In this document: piece after piece, positions 26,703 through 37,155 of the stretch
Layout of the letters: each line of letters starts with the position of its first letter
How positions within the stretch are numbered: position 1 is the stretch's first letter
NCBI RefSeq assembly: GCF_037076345.1
Contig: NZ_AP024702.1
Coordinates: forward strand, 3,348,001-3,412,000
Direction of reading: 5' to 3'
DNA length: 64,000 nt
Source: Haloferula helveola
Lineage (GTDB): Bacteria; Verrucomicrobiota; Verrucomicrobiia; Verrucomicrobiales; Akkermansiaceae
The notes under the pieces: model-generated
The model's database searches: none
What the model was told of the DNA's origin: nothing
The model's input: the letters and a program-made list of their open reading frames with translations, nothing else
Made by a program: the position numbers and the translations under genes

Positions 26703-29255
26703 ATGAAGTTTTCTCGATTGGCGGGCGTTGGCGCCTTGGCAGTTGGGCTTGCGCTCGTGCTTGCCTACGACATTCCCGGTTATTCGCCGGACCAGATCAT
26801 CGAGTACAAGCAGACGGTCGATAGCGGGGGCAGTCCGGTCGGGCTCGATCTGCACGTGTTCTACCCCGAAGGTCACCAACCGACCGACAGCCGTCCGGCC
26901 ATCGTGTTCTTTTTCGGCGGTGGCTGGGTCAGCGGGTCGGCATCGCATTTCCATCCGCAGTGCGAGTATCTGGCGTCGCGTGGGATGGTGGCGATCTCCG
27001 CCGAATACCGGGTGAGCAGCATCCACGGCACGACGCCGGAAGAATGCGTCAGGGACGGCAAGTCGGCGATCCGCTTCGTCCGCGAGAACGCCGCCGCCCT
27101 CGGCGTCGACCCGAACCGGATCGTGGCGGCGGGAGGTTCGGCCGGAGGGCATGTCGCCGCGGCCACCGGAACGCTCACCGCGTACGACGAGCCGACGGAG
27201 AACCTGGCGGTGAGCTCAAAACCGAACGCCATGGTGCTATTCAATCCGGTCTATGACAACGGTCCGGGCGGCTACAAACACACCGAGGTGCAGGCCTACT
27301 GGGAGGACTTCTCGCCGATGAACAACATCGACGCGACCACGCCGCCCGCGGTGGTTTTCCTCGGCACCAACGATTCGCTCATCCCCGTTGCCACCGCCGA
27401 GACTTTCCAGTCGCTGATGCAGGCCGAGGGAATCCGCTCCGATCTCCATCTTTATCAGGACGAGCCGCACAGCTTCTTCAACTTCGACGTCCCGGGTGAC
27501 TCGAGTGGTCCGTTCTACGGCTATCAGGCGACGGTTTTCCAAATGGACGAGTTTCTCGTTTCGCTCGGCTATCTCAGCGATCCGCATGGCACTTCCGAAG
27601 ACGTCACCGACTGGGTTGCGATCTTCGGGGATGCGGGGTTCTCGGGTGGCAGCGGATCGACCGCGTCACCGGTGACGACCGATGCCGACGCGGATGCGAT
27701 CGCGGCGAACTTCACCCCGGTTTCCTTGGCGGACGGCCAGTTCATCCGGTTGACGGGATCAGTGACTTTCGATGCTCCGCTGACGGCGCGGAACTTCCGC
27801 ATCGGACTTTTCGACGGCGACGATCCAGTGGTCGCGGGCGACGGCACCGGCTACGTCGGGATCTGGTCCGAGGCGCCGTCGACCTCGCCGGCCAGCATTC
27901 TCGCCGGCGACGGCACCGGCAGTAGCCATCCGTTCGAGACGGCATCCGGGACCGTCCTCGCTTCGGTGCCGGCGGCAAGCGCCACGGTGCCCGCCGGCAC
28001 GCCGGTCGACTTCAGCCTGATGATCGCCCGAAACGGGGCCAATCTGGATATCATCACGCGCTTCACCGATGGCGCCTCGTACGACCAGGAGCAGAATCTC
28101 CTCAACCAACCGGTCGCGAATTACGACTTCGACAGCGTTGCCCTGCTGATGACCGGCAATCTGAACGCGACCGAGGGCAGCTTCAGCAATGTCAGGGTCA
28201 CATCCGGGGATATGCTGCCTTCAGGTGAGGCGGTCGGCGGTCCCGACCCGACAGGACGTGTGATCACCTATGTCGACGCCGTCGAGGGTGCGGCAGGAAA
28301 CACCTTCGCGACCGGCGGCACTCCAGTCGACACGTCGTGGATCAATTCGGATGGCGGCACGGGAACCGACGAAGACCAGTGGCGGGTGCGGACGGGCGTT
28401 GAAGGCAACGGTGACACGATTTTCCAAGCCATCCACAATCTAGGTGATGGCGACGACATGCCGGAGCTCACGACCCGCATCACCGGCTTGTCCGACGGTG
28501 CCTACGACATCTGGGCCTTCTACTGGGATCAGATCGACAGCGACACGCAGAACTGGGTCGTCTCGACCGGACTCGCTTCAGGAAGCCTGGGATCCTTCAG
28601 CTCTCCGGATGAGCCGGCGGTCGCCGGGGCAACTTCGGATGGGGTCTACAACGCGTCGACCCTGAGCTTCACCACCAGCGTTCAGACGGTGGCTGGAGGC
28701 GGTTTGCGGAATCTCTTCGGCGTTTACCTCGGCAAGGTCGCGGTGACCGGCGGGGCGGGAGTCGTTGAGGTCTTCATCGACAACCTTCCCGGTGGCGGCA
28801 GCAGCAACCGGACATGGTATGACGGCGTCGGCTATGCCCGGGCGAATGATTATGCCGACTGGATCGGCGACTATGATGTCGGCGGTGAGGACGGGTTCGA
28901 AGACGACCCGGACGGAGACGGAAACGCCAGCGGCTTGGAGAACTTTCTCGGGACCCCACCGGATGTGTCGGGTCCGACGGGCTTCGAAGTGATGTCGGCC
29001 GGCGGCCCGAACTTCGTTTTCAGCCATCCCGAAAACCCGACGCCGGCCGATGATCTGATCGCCGCCTACCAGTGGTCGACGGATCTTGGAACCTTTCACG
29101 AAGACGGCGCGACGGACGGCTCCGGCACCACCGTCAGCTTTTCGCGAGCAACCGATACGCCCGTGCCCGGCACCACGACGGTGACCGCCACGGCAAGCGG
29201 ACCGAGCATTCCCGACCGGCTGTTCGTCCGGTTGCGGGTCGTTGCCGGTCCATGA
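26703..29255 (+). CDS. Secreted alpha/beta-hydrolase esterase with C-terminal repeat module
   Basis: 850 residues from ATG 26703 (MKFSRLAGVGALAVGLALVL signal); the in-frame ATG at 26661 would place 14 polar residues before the signal. The hydrolase domain (about 20-305) has an oxyanion-type FFFGGGWVSG, nucleophile motif GGSAGGH and LYQDEPHSFFNF with the candidate catalytic His, as in BD-FAE/hormone-sensitive-lipase-like esterases. A jelly-roll-like region follows, then one copy of the [13 protein letters not shown] module (28263-28842). The end is an acidic DPDGDG linker plus a C-terminal domain (YQWSTDL, DTPVPGTT, LFVRLRV) closely matching the end of the 3214-residue protein. Likely removes acyl groups from polysaccharide. 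First gene of a four-gene operon. Confidence 0.8.
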   Translation: MKFSRLAGVGALAVGLALVLAYDIPGYSPDQIIEYKQTVDSGGSPVGLDLHVFYPEGHQPTDSRPAIVFFFGGGWVSGSASHFHPQCEYLASRGMVAISAEYRVSSIHGTTPEECVRDGKSAIRFVRENAAALGVDPNRIVAAGGSAGGHVAAATGTLTAYDEPTENLAVSSKPNAMVLFNPVYDNGPGGYKHTEVQAYWEDFSPMNNIDATTPPAVVFLGTNDSLIPVATAETFQSLMQAEGIRSDLHLYQDEPHSFFNFDVPGDSSGPFYGYQATVFQMDEFLVSLGYLSDPHGTSEDVTDWVAIFGDAGFSGGSGSTASPVTTDADADAIAANFTPVSLADGQFIRLTGSVTFDAPLTARNFRIGLFDGDDPVVAGDGTGYVGIWSEAPSTSPASILAGDGTGSSHPFETASGTVLASVPAASATVPAGTPVDFSLMIARNGANLDIITRFTDGASYDQEQNLLNQPVANYDFDSVALLMTGNLNATEGSFSNVRVTSGDMLPSGEAVGGPDPTGRVITYVDAVEGAAGNTFATGGTPVDTSWINSDGGTGTDEDQWRVRTGVEGNGDTIFQAIHNLGDGDDMPELTTRITGLSDGAYDIWAFYWDQIDSDTQNWVVSTGLASGSLGSFSSPDEPAVAGATSDGVYNASTLSFTTSVQTVAGGGLRNLFGVYLGKVAVTGGAGVVEVFIDNLPGGGSSNRTWYDGVGYARANDYADWIGDYDVGGEDGFEDDPDGDGNASGLENFLGTPPDVSGPTGFEVMSAGGPNFVFSHPENPTPADDLIAAYQWSTDLGTFHEDGATDGSGTTVSFSRATDTPVPGTTTVTATASGPSIPDRLFVRLRVVAGP
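28263..28842 (+). repeat. Module copy 1 of 4 ([13 protein letters not shown] module)
   Basis: Encodes about 190 residues starting [19 protein letters not shown]. Conserved landmarks are [53 protein letters not shown] and [10 protein letters not shown]. The DNA is also visibly conserved with the other copies at its start. Confidence 0.85.
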
Positions 29256-29293
29256 CCGGCCTAACAGAACACTCCAATCCAAAACCCAAGACC

Positions 29294-32038
29294 ATGAGAA
29301 TTACCAAGACACTGCTTGCTGTCTGTTCGCTAGCACTGTCAGGCCTCGTGCCTGTCCGTGCCCAGATCACCTATGTCGATGCCGTCGAAGGAGCGGCAGG
29401 CAACACCTTTGCGACGGGTGGCTCGCTGGCGGACACCAGCTGGATCGACACCACTTCCAATGCCAGCGCTGTCGATGACAGTGCCTGGATGAAGCGCTCG
29501 GGAGGCAGTCCGGGCTGGACCGAGCACAACGGAGGCGACGTGATGCAGGCGTTGGTGTCGGGTTATCCGAATACCGTTCCGGAGGTCACGACCGAAATCA
29601 CCGGACTCGCGGACGGCTACTACGATGTCTGGGTCTTTTTCTGGGAGCAGACGGTTTCGGCAACGCAGGACTGGGTGATTGACACCGGCTTGGCGTCGGG
29701 TTCGCTGACTTCCTACAGCTCCTCCGCGGGACCCGTGGTCGGCACCGACAGCAGCACCCCGGTGGATGCCAACACGCTGAGCTTCAGCAACGCCCCCAGC
29801 GTGACCGCGGCCGGAGGCAACCAGACCATGTTCGGCATCAATCTAGGGCAGGTCGCGGTTTCGGGCGGATCGTCCATCGAGGTTTACGTCGACAAGCTTC
29901 TCGGCGTTGGCAGCAACAACCGCACGATCTTCGACGGAGTCGGCTACGAATACACCGGGCCGCTCGTTCCTCCCGCACTCGTGTCGACCGATCCGGTGGA
30001 CGACGAGCCGGCGGCGGTGGCGACGCAGGATCTGCTGGCAACCTTCGACGTGCCCGTCCAGGCCGGGGCGAGTGGCAACGTCACGCTGAAGCGCACCAGC
30101 GACGATTCGACCGTCGAGGTGATCTCGGTAACCGACACAACGCCTCCCGGCACAGTTGTGATCAGCGGTGACACGGTAACCATTGATCCGACCGATGATC
30201 TGGTGCCCGGGACCGAATACTACGTGCTCATCGACGCGAATGCGATCGAGGCCATCACGTCGGTCGGCTACCCCGGAATCAGCGATACCGAGGCTTGGAG
30301 CTTCACCGTGGACAGTACCGCGCCATCCGGCACCGGCATGCTGCCGTTGGCGGGAGCCATCGGGATTCAGCCCGGTGCCGACTTGTCCTTGAGCTTCGAC
30401 GAGGATGTGATCGGGGTCTCCGGCAAATTCATTACCGTGTATCTCACCGATGGAACGCCGGTGGAAACGATCGACGCCTCGACGGCCTTGATTGCCGGAG
30501 GGCAGGTGACGATTCCGGTGTCGATCGATCTCGGCCTCGGGAATTCGTACTACGTGACGGTCGAATCCGGTGCGTTCACCGATCTTTCGGGCAATGCGTT
30601 CGCCGGTTTTGCCGGATCGACCGCCTGGACCTTCGTCACCGCGCTTGCCGACATCACTTACATCGATGCGGTCCCGGGAGCCGCGGGCAACACCTACGCG
30701 ACCGGTAGCACGCTGGCCGACACAACATGGGTCGGTCCGGATGCGAGCGGGGGCAGCGACACCGTGTGGAACGAGCGCTCGGGGCTCGAGTCCAACGGCG
30801 ACTACCTCTACCAAGGCCTGTCCGACACGACCCCGCCGCCGGAACTGACCACCGAGATCAGCGGTCTCCCGGACGGCATCTACACCATCTGGGGATTCTA
30901 CTGGGATCAGATCGTGAGCGACTCACAGAATTGGACGCTCTCGGCGGGATTCACCTCGGGTTCCCTCACCACCTACAGCTCTCCCGGCGAACCGGAGGTG
31001 GAAGGCGCGACGACCGACAACGTGATCAATGCCGGTGCCTTGAGCTTCACCTCCCCGGTCGATGTGGAAGCTGCGTTTGACGGCTCCGAATACCTCCGCA
31101 ACCTGTTCGGAGTCGAGATCGGGAAGGTCGAGGTCTCGGGCGGCTCGGCGGTCAGTGTTCACATCGGTTCCAATCTCTCGAATGGGTCGATCAACCGGAC
31201 TTGGTACGACGGTGTGGGCTACCAGCTCGTTGCCGGTTCCTCGCGGATCACATCGATCACTCCGGTTGGCGGGTCGACCTGGGAGCTGACGCTTCAAGGG
31301 CTTCCTGACACCGCGTATGAGTTCCGCGAGTCCGCGAACCTCGTTTTTGATCCCGGTGCTTTGGTCACCGGTCTGACGCAGGGCGATCCCGGTGACCCGG
31401 GCACGGTGGGAGGCGGTGGCGACCGCCGGTTGACGACCGACAGTGGCGGCAACGGCACCGTCCGCATGACGTTGGCAGGAAGCCGGAACTTCGTTCGCGC
31501 GCAATTGCCTCCGCCCTTGCTCAGCGTCGACTTCGAAGCCGATGGCGGTGGATTTACCGTCGCCACCACGCAAGGAACCGCATGGGCCTGGGGTGATCCC
31601 GATTCAACGGGATTCGGCGGGACGGTCAGCGAGGGTGCGGGAGGTTCGGTGAATTGCTGGGGCACCGGCATCGGAAACCCCGGCTATTATGTCGACCCGA
31701 CCGACACCTGCCTGCGCTCGACCGTCATCGATCTGACCGGGGTGACGGCCGCGGAGTTGTCCTTTGCCATGGCCTTGGACCTCGAGGGTGGGGACAGCGT
31801 GACCGTCAACATCATCGATGACACCACCGATGCGGTGATTGCCTCCGACATCGTCAGTATTACCGACACGGACACCGTGGCGGCTGACTGGGAAACCGTC
31901 GGCCCGATCGCGATTCCGGCCGGCGCCCTCGGCCAACCGGTGCGTGTCGAGTGGTGTCTGAGCGGCGTCGGGGGAGGCACGGACGATTATCTGGGCTGGT
32001 ATATCGACAACGTCACGGTTACCGACACTTCACCATGA
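29294..32038 (+). CDS. Secreted modular protein with two copies of the repeat module and SbsA-like Ig domains
   Basis: 914 residues from ATG 29294, where a signal peptide begins ([18 protein letters not shown], cleavage near VRAQ). Domains in order: module copy 2 (29366-29955); two Big_5/SbsA-like Ig domains ([22 protein letters not shown]...; [21 protein letters not shown]...); module copy 3 (30653-31228); a domain resembling the C-terminal domain of other proteins here ([11 protein letters not shown]...NFVRAQL); and a final jelly-roll/MAM-like domain ([12 protein letters not shown]...[13 protein letters not shown]). No catalytic motif is visible, so a binding or structural role is more likely. 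It starts 38 bases after the esterase gene and overlaps the next gene by four bases. Confidence 0.75.
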   Translation: MRITKTLLAVCSLALSGLVPVRAQITYVDAVEGAAGNTFATGGSLADTSWIDTTSNASAVDDSAWMKRSGGSPGWTEHNGGDVMQALVSGYPNTVPEVTTEITGLADGYYDVWVFFWEQTVSATQDWVIDTGLASGSLTSYSSSAGPVVGTDSSTPVDANTLSFSNAPSVTAAGGNQTMFGINLGQVAVSGGSSIEVYVDKLLGVGSNNRTIFDGVGYEYTGPLVPPALVSTDPVDDEPAAVATQDLLATFDVPVQAGASGNVTLKRTSDDSTVEVISVTDTTPPGTVVISGDTVTIDPTDDLVPGTEYYVLIDANAIEAITSVGYPGISDTEAWSFTVDSTAPSGTGMLPLAGAIGIQPGADLSLSFDEDVIGVSGKFITVYLTDGTPVETIDASTALIAGGQVTIPVSIDLGLGNSYYVTVESGAFTDLSGNAFAGFAGSTAWTFVTALADITYIDAVPGAAGNTYATGSTLADTTWVGPDASGGSDTVWNERSGLESNGDYLYQGLSDTTPPPELTTEISGLPDGIYTIWGFYWDQIVSDSQNWTLSAGFTSGSLTTYSSPGEPEVEGATTDNVINAGALSFTSPVDVEAAFDGSEYLRNLFGVEIGKVEVSGGSAVSVHIGSNLSNGSINRTWYDGVGYQLVAGSSRITSITPVGGSTWELTLQGLPDTAYEFRESANLVFDPGALVTGLTQGDPGDPGTVGGGGDRRLTTDSGGNGTVRMTLAGSRNFVRAQLPPPLLSVDFEADGGGFTVATTQGTAWAWGDPDSTGFGGTVSEGAGGSVNCWGTGIGNPGYYVDPTDTCLRSTVIDLTGVTAAELSFAMALDLEGGDSVTVNIIDDTTDAVIASDIVSITDTDTVAADWETVGPIAIPAGALGQPVRVEWCLSGVGGGTDDYLGWYIDNVTVTDTSP
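29366..29955 (+). repeat. Module copy 2 of 4
   Basis: Begins [20 protein letters not shown] directly after the signal peptide. Landmarks: [60 protein letters not shown]. Confidence 0.85.
30653..31228 (+). repeat. Module copy 3 of 4
   Basis: Begins [19 protein letters not shown]. Landmarks: [63 protein letters not shown]. Confidence 0.85.
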
Positions 32039-33471
32039 GAAAACCCATTCGATGGATCGGATTACCCGAGTCCGTGAATCTCCGTCGCCACGTGCGGCTG
32101 GGGCTCTTGGTCACGATCGGGTTCGCCCCGGTCCGCGGCGACGTCACTTACGTCGACGCCGTCGAAGGTGCGGCGGGAAACACTTTCGCCACGGGCGGCT
32201 CTCAAGCCGACACTTCTTGGATCAATCCGGACACCGGCTCGGGATCCGACGATGACCAATGGAAGGTCCGCGCCTTTGGCAACAATGCCACGGTGTTCCA
32301 GGCGCTTCACAGCAGCACCACGATGCCGGAGCTGACGACCCGGCTCAGCGGGCTGTCTGACGGAAACTACGACATCTGGGTTTTCTTCTGGGACGGGCCG
32401 AACTCGAACACGTGGACCATCTCGGCCGGTTTGGCGTCGGGCGCGTTGACGACCTACAGCTTCGATGGTCCCGGTGACACCGCGACCCCGGTGGCGGCGG
32501 CGGGCCTGAGTTTCTCGAACTCGCCAATGGTCACCGAGGATGTGCGCACGCTCTACGGCGTGAAGCTCGGGCAGGCGACGGTTTCCGGAGGGAACGACGT
32601 CGATGTCTTTGTCGACAACCTGACCGGCGGTGGTAGCAACACCCGCACGTGGTATGACGGCGTAGGCTACGAACCTGCCAGCACCGAGCCGGTCGACACC
32701 GACGGCGACGGACTCACCGATGCCGAGGAAGGCGGACTCGGAACCAATGCGAACGATCCGGACAGTGACGACGACGGAACGCCGGACGGGGTCGAGGTGG
32801 CACAGGGGACCGACCCGACGGATGCCGCCAGTGTTCTGGGTGTGCCGTTGGTGGCGATCGATTTCAACCGCAACGACAGCCTTGGATCACCGAGCCAGTC
32901 GGGATTCCGGGTGATCGGCGGATCGAACACCCAAGCGGAGAATTCCAACTCCTACGTCAAGCAGGTCGGCGCGCTGCAGGTCACGGTCTCGAGGCCGGAG
33001 TCGACCGAGTTCGAGTTCCGCGGAGCGAATGGCGACGGCTCCCGTGACATTCCCGGTGGCGACACCTCGTTGTCCTATCTTGTGTCCGACCTGATCGCGA
33101 CCCGGGATGGTGCGATCGATATCGAAGTGACGGGTCTTCCTGCCGGCGACTACGTGTTCCGTTCGTATCACCTCGAACCGTTCAATTCGACCGCCATGGG
33201 GTTCGCCCAAGGCTCGACCAACCTGTTGCCGAACACCGTCGAAGGGCGGGTGGGGGGAGTCCTGAAGGGCTCGGTCCAGACGAATGCTTTGGGTGCGCCG
33301 GGTTTGAACACCACCTTCATTCACGACGGCAACATCCCGACACTGGCGTTTCCGTTCAGCTACGACGGGACCGGGCCGATGACGGTCCAGGTCACCGCCA
33401 CGGACTCGGGCAGCGGTGGCACCTTCCTGATGATGAACGGCTTCGAAATCCTCAACGCCCTGGCGCCATGA
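32035..33471 (+). CDS. Secreted modular protein with one repeat module and a TSP3-like linker
   Basis: 478 residues from ATG 32035, overlapping the previous stop by four bases (ATGA). The N-terminal segment before [10 protein letters not shown] contains a hydrophobic stretch ([16 protein letters not shown]) that probably acts as the export signal, although its n-region is long. Module copy 4 (32143-32676) is followed by acidic TSP3-like repeats ([32 protein letters not shown]) and a beta-rich C-terminal domain beginning [12 protein letters not shown] and ending MMNGFEIL. No enzyme motif is visible. It overlaps the sulfatase start by four bases, so it is translationally coupled to it. Confidence 0.75.
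   Translation: MRKPIRWIGLPESVNLRRHVRLGLLVTIGFAPVRGDVTYVDAVEGAAGNTFATGGSQADTSWINPDTGSGSDDDQWKVRAFGNNATVFQALHSSTTMPELTTRLSGLSDGNYDIWVFFWDGPNSNTWTISAGLASGALTTYSFDGPGDTATPVAAAGLSFSNSPMVTEDVRTLYGVKLGQATVSGGNDVDVFVDNLTGGGSNTRTWYDGVGYEPASTEPVDTDGDGLTDAEEGGLGTNANDPDSDDDGTPDGVEVAQGTDPTDAASVLGVPLVAIDFNRNDSLGSPSQSGFRVIGGSNTQAENSNSYVKQVGALQVTVSRPESTEFEFRGANGDGSRDIPGGDTSLSYLVSDLIATRDGAIDIEVTGLPAGDYVFRSYHLEPFNSTAMGFAQGSTNLLPNTVEGRVGGVLKGSVQTNALGAPGLNTTFIHDGNIPTLAFPFSYDGTGPMTVQVTATDSGSGGTFLMMNGFEILNALAP
32143..32676 (+). repeat. Module copy 4 of 4
   Basis: Begins [20 protein letters not shown]. Landmarks: [60 protein letters not shown]. It is the shortest copy. Confidence 0.85.
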
Positions 33472-35288
33472 AAACGCTACTGTCCGTCCTTCTTTTCAGC
33501 GGGGTTGCGCTGGCCCAGCAGCCGAACGTGCTGTTCATCGCGGTTGATGACCTGCGTCCCGATCTCGGGTGCTACGGCGCCTCTCACATGGTTACGCCGA
33601 ACATCGACACATTGGCGAGCCAGGGTCGGGTGTTCAGCCACCACTACGTTGCGGTGCCGACCTGCGGGGCGTCGCGCTACGCCCTGATGAGCGGCCTTCG
33701 TCCGACTTCCTCGACCGACGACAACAACGCTTTCAACAACATGCCGACCAGCCTGCCGGCGAATCCGGAGAGCTGGGTCGATTTGCTGCGGCGCAATGGC
33801 TGGCATACCGCGTCGATGGGGAAACTGACCCACGAGCCGGACGGCTTCCGATGGGATTTCCCGTCCAACTACGACATCGGCCGTAGCCGGGCAACCCTGC
33901 CGGACATGCGTTTTTCGTGGGATGAGATCATCTATGATCACGACAAGTGGGGCGCGCAGCGCTATCCGCTCTTCGCGTACGCCGACGGGACCGGCCGGGT
34001 GCGGAATGTGTCGGCCGCCTACGAGGTCGGTGTCGACGGAAGTGGCGCGAGCCTGCCTGACGAGGCCTATCCCGACGGTCAGATGGCGCAGGCCGCGATC
34101 GGCAAACTCCGTGAATTCGCCGACGACGGCACGCGCTTCTGTCTCGCGGTCGGTTTCTACAAGCCCCACCTGCCGTTCAACGCGCCCAAGGCGTACTGGG
34201 ATCTCTACGATCCGCTGACGCTGCCCGGGCCGGTGCCGGTGTCCGTCCCGACCGGAGCGAATTCTTCGACCACGACCAATTCGGGGGAGATCAATGCCTA
34301 TACCGGGGCAGGCGACCGTGACCTACTGCGTCACGCGTACTTCGCGTGCGTTTCTTACGTCGACGCCCAGGTCGGGAAGGTGCTTGCCGAGCTAGACAGT
34401 CTCGGGCTGGCCGACAACACCATCGTGGTCCTGTGGGGCGATCATGGCTGGTGCCTCGACGACTACGGATTGATCGGGAAACACAAGGTGCTCGAGCGTT
34501 CGCTCGAGTCGCCGCTTATCATCCGCGCGCCCGAGGCCTCCAACCCGGCGGCCTTTGCCGGGATTCCGGCGGAAGGAGTCGTGGAGAGCATCGACATCTA
34601 CCCGACCATCGCCGAGCTTTGCGGGCTCACGCCGCCGGCCGGCCCGGACGGCAGCTCGCTGGTCCCGATGCTGCGCAATCCGTTCGCCCCGGGAAAGAGC
34701 CATGCCTACTCGCGCTGGGGTGGGCTGACGACCATCCGGACGCTCGACTGGCGCCTGATCCAAGCGAGTGGTGACTACGATCTCTACGACCTGTCCTCGT
34801 TCCGCTACGAGCTGGAGGATGTTTCGGGAAGCAACCCGTCGGTCGTGACCGCGCTGAGCGCGGACCTCGGAACGCAGGGCAACCGGTCCGGCACGACCTA
34901 TGCGACGTGGGCCGGAGGCAGCCCCTTGCTGCTCGATCCTGACGGAGACGGTGATGGCGATGGGGCGTCGAACCGGAGCGAATACGGCGCTGGCACGGAC
35001 GGGCTGGATCCTACGTCGCGGCCGACGCAGCAGGTCAGCTTCGAGGATCTCACCGCCGAGGGTTTCTCGGCGGATGAGACGGTGTTCCGTTTTCAGGCGG
35101 CGAGTGATCGCGATGACCTCAGTCTGGTGCCGTCGACCTCGACCGATCTGCTGAACTGGAGCTTCCCGCCGTTGGAATTCCTCGATGCCACGGATCTCGG
35201 CGGGGACGTCTGGGAGCTCCGGTTCCGACTGACGGACCTTTCCGCCGCCGCTCGGTTCTTCCAGTTGGAAGATGCGGGCGCTCCGTAG
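33468..35288 (+). CDS. Secreted formylglycine sulfatase with C-terminal domain (iduronate-2-sulfatase-like)
   Basis: 606 residues. A signal peptide ends near ALAQ. Sulfatase core: metal-binding [13 protein letters not shown] (Asp27, Asp28), then [13 protein letters not shown] with Cys66 as the formylglycine precursor in C-x-A-x-[20 protein letters not shown] and WGDHGW (metal Asp/His). The sequence resembles iduronate-2-sulfatase-type S1 enzymes. After about residue 480 an acidic linker [23 protein letters not shown] leads to a C-terminal domain ([15 protein letters not shown]) of the type shared across this window. Removes sulfate esters from a polysaccharide outside the cytoplasm. Last gene of the esterase operon, coupled by ATGA overlap. 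An anaerobic or aerobic sulfatase-maturating enzyme is not in the window. Confidence 0.9.
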   Translation: MKTLLSVLLFSGVALAQQPNVLFIAVDDLRPDLGCYGASHMVTPNIDTLASQGRVFSHHYVAVPTCGASRYALMSGLRPTSSTDDNNAFNNMPTSLPANPESWVDLLRRNGWHTASMGKLTHEPDGFRWDFPSNYDIGRSRATLPDMRFSWDEIIYDHDKWGAQRYPLFAYADGTGRVRNVSAAYEVGVDGSGASLPDEAYPDGQMAQAAIGKLREFADDGTRFCLAVGFYKPHLPFNAPKAYWDLYDPLTLPGPVPVSVPTGANSSTTTNSGEINAYTGAGDRDLLRHAYFACVSYVDAQVGKVLAELDSLGLADNTIVVLWGDHGWCLDDYGLIGKHKVLERSLESPLIIRAPEASNPAAFAGIPAEGVVESIDIYPTIAELCGLTPPAGPDGSSLVPMLRNPFAPGKSHAYSRWGGLTTIRTLDWRLIQASGDYDLYDLSSFRYELEDVSGSNPSVVTALSADLGTQGNRSGTTYATWAGGSPLLLDPDGDGDGDGASNRSEYGAGTDGLDPTSRPTQQVSFEDLTAEGFSADETVFRFQAASDRDDLSLVPSTSTDLLNWSFPPLEFLDATDLGGDVWELRFRLTDLSAAARFFQLEDAGAP

Positions 35289-35375
35289 CATCAGGCATTC
35301 GCCCGTTCGCCTGGCATGGCTGCTTTTCATCCGAACTTCATCGGCGGATCACCGTGGCGCCGGTAGGCTGCGACC

Positions 35376-35939
35376 GTGAGAATCGACACCGCGCGGCTGC
35401 CCCGCCAACTCCGCTATTGGTCCCTTCACTGCTGGATCAACGCGCTCCCGAGCTTTTTGATCGCGCTCTTCTACCTGGAATTGTGGGAGTCGCCTTTGGC
35501 GATCTTGGCCATGGTGCTCGCGATCTGCACATTCATCGTGACCTACACCGTGGTGACTTCGATCGAGGGTTGGTTCTCGAATCCGGACGGACTGGCATCG
35601 AGGGCCGTGAGGATCGGAGCGGGGGTGCGGATGGCGATCAGTCTGATCTCACTTCCGATGCTGATACCCGGAGTGACGATGCTTTTCATGTTCACGCCGG
35701 ACTTCTGGGCCGGATGGTTTGCGGTGATGCTGGTGAATGGTGCCGCCCAGTCGCTGGGGGCTTCCTCTCCCGTCCTCGGCCCGGGAGGTGACGGCGGCGG
35801 CTTCCTCTCGGTATTCGCGACCACGCTGATCGAGGGCGCGACGCTCTCGTTGATGCTGGCCATGTTTGCCTTCTTCGCGCTGGTGATCCTCCAGATCCGC
35901 GCGCGCCGGAGGGGTGTCGAGATTCCGGCTTCGGTCTGA
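35376..35939 (+). CDS. Conserved membrane protein of unknown function
   Basis: 187 residues from GTG 35376. Four hydrophobic segments are visible: about 23-45, 45-62, 88-108 and 145-170. There is a glycine-rich loop (SSPVLGPGGDGGGF) before the last helix. No family recognised. It converges with the DUF4230 gene, the two stop codons being directly adjacent (35939/35940). Confidence 0.55.
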   Translation: MRIDTARLPRQLRYWSLHCWINALPSFLIALFYLELWESPLAILAMVLAICTFIVTYTVVTSIEGWFSNPDGLASRAVRIGAGVRMAISLISLPMLIPGVTMLFMFTPDFWAGWFAVMLVNGAAQSLGASSPVLGPGGDGGGFLSVFATTLIEGATLSLMLAMFAFFALVILQIRARRRGVEIPASV

Positions 35940-36611
35940 TCAGTCGGCCGCGGTGCTCTCCTTCTCCGTGCCGTGTTCGATCCGGACCTGATCGGCGCCG
36001 ATCAGGTCCTTCATGCGGGTGCGAAGGGTGGCCTCGACCACATCGAGTGCACCGCTCTTTTCCGCTTCGGAACGCATCTGCAGTCGGAGCTCGCGGAGCA
36101 CCTTCGCACGGTCTTCGGCGGTCACGCCGTTCCACCATCCGTCCTTCTCGTTGAGCACCTGGAAGTCGATGAGTTCCACGCCGAGGATCTCGGGCTCCGG
36201 GAAATTGGCGACCGGCGTGCCGTCGACCACCTGCAGCGAGACGCCGGGCTTCAGGCGGTAGCCGGCGGTCACACGGTAGTCGCCACGGATGATCAGCTGC
36301 TTGGTGCCGGCCGAAACATACTTCAGGATGAAGGCTTGGTTCTCGTAGCTGCGCGTGGCCGACATCCGCAGTTCGAGGAGCGCGAGTTCGGCGATCTCGT
36401 TGCGTTCGACCACTTCGGCCCGGCCTTCGACGATCCGCGTGTCGGAGTTCGTCAGCGCGCCGAGGATCTTGTCGAGACCCCGCTCGATTCCGGACGCGGT
36501 GCTGCGCGCGCTGTCTTGGAAGAACCGGACGCCGAGCCACGCGATCAGCACGAATGCGCCGAGCACGAGGCTCCAGCGAACGGTTCTCCAGATTTCCTTT
36601 TGATGTTCCAT
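35940..36611 (-). CDS. DUF4230-family membrane-anchored protein
   Basis: 223 residues with one N-terminal transmembrane helix (WSLVLGAFVLIAWLGVRFF) followed by a periplasmic domain. The pattern EIAELALLELRMSATRSYEN, then RGDYRVTAGYRL, then LPxPEILGVELIDFQVLNEKDGWWNG, then AKVLRELR matches the DUF4230 family, whose function is unknown. It lies 18 bases after the upstream membrane-protein gene and is probably cotranscribed with it. Confidence 0.75.
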   Translation of the reverse strand: MEHQKEIWRTVRWSLVLGAFVLIAWLGVRFFQDSARSTASGIERGLDKILGALTNSDTRIVEGRAEVVERNEIAELALLELRMSATRSYENQAFILKYVSAGTKQLIIRGDYRVTAGYRLKPGVSLQVVDGTPVANFPEPEILGVELIDFQVLNEKDGWWNGVTAEDRAKVLRELRLQMRSEAEKSGALDVVEATLRTRMKDLIGADQVRIEHGTEKESTAAD

Positions 36612-36629
36612 GTCGGGAAAAGTCGACCG

Positions 36630-37076
36630 TCAGGTCCGGGCTTGGGGCAGGACCGGATCGACGATGTTGTTGGCCATGCGGGGGATCCCCGCGACCGTGA
36701 GATAGAGGAAGATGATCCCGATGAAGCGGATGACTCCGAAGGTCGGTCCCCATTCGAAACCGTGGATCAGCGACATGATGCCCCACACGATGACGGCGAG
36801 TGGCAGAACGATCCAGCCGACCACGATCGCGGAGATCAGGGCCGAAAGGAAGATGCCGCCATGGAAGCCGGATCCGCGTGTCTTGCGGCCGACAAACATG
36901 TCGATCACCGAGATTCCCATTCCCATGATGACGCAAGCGGCGCCGGCGAGGTCATAGGCCAACGCGTGGCGGATCAGGCCGATCGCGAGCAGGATGATGC
37001 CGACGACAAGCAGAAGCCACGCGACCCGGAGTTTCGTCGGGATGCGGCGGAGCATGCGGCGGGTATCGTCGAACAC
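36630..37076 (-). CDS. Small integral membrane protein of unknown function
   Basis: 148 residues with four predicted helices (about 19-37, 41-58, 77-95 and 112-130), connected by short loops and preceded by a basic N-terminus (RRMLRRIPTK). I do not recognise a family. It is 18 bases upstream of the DUF4230 gene on the same strand, which suggests an operon and possibly a joint membrane role. Confidence 0.6.
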   Translation of the reverse strand: MFDDTRRMLRRIPTKLRVAWLLLVVGIILLAIGLIRHALAYDLAGAACVIMGMGISVIDMFVGRKTRGSGFHGGIFLSALISAIVVGWIVLPLAVIVWGIMSLIHGFEWGPTFGVIRFIGIIFLYLTVAGIPRMANNIVDPVLPQART

Positions 37077-37155
37077 GTCGGTGGACAGATACCCCGGAAC
37101 CCGCGGGAATCTAAGTGGAAATTGGGCGCCGAATTGGAGTGGCCCGGCAACGGAG

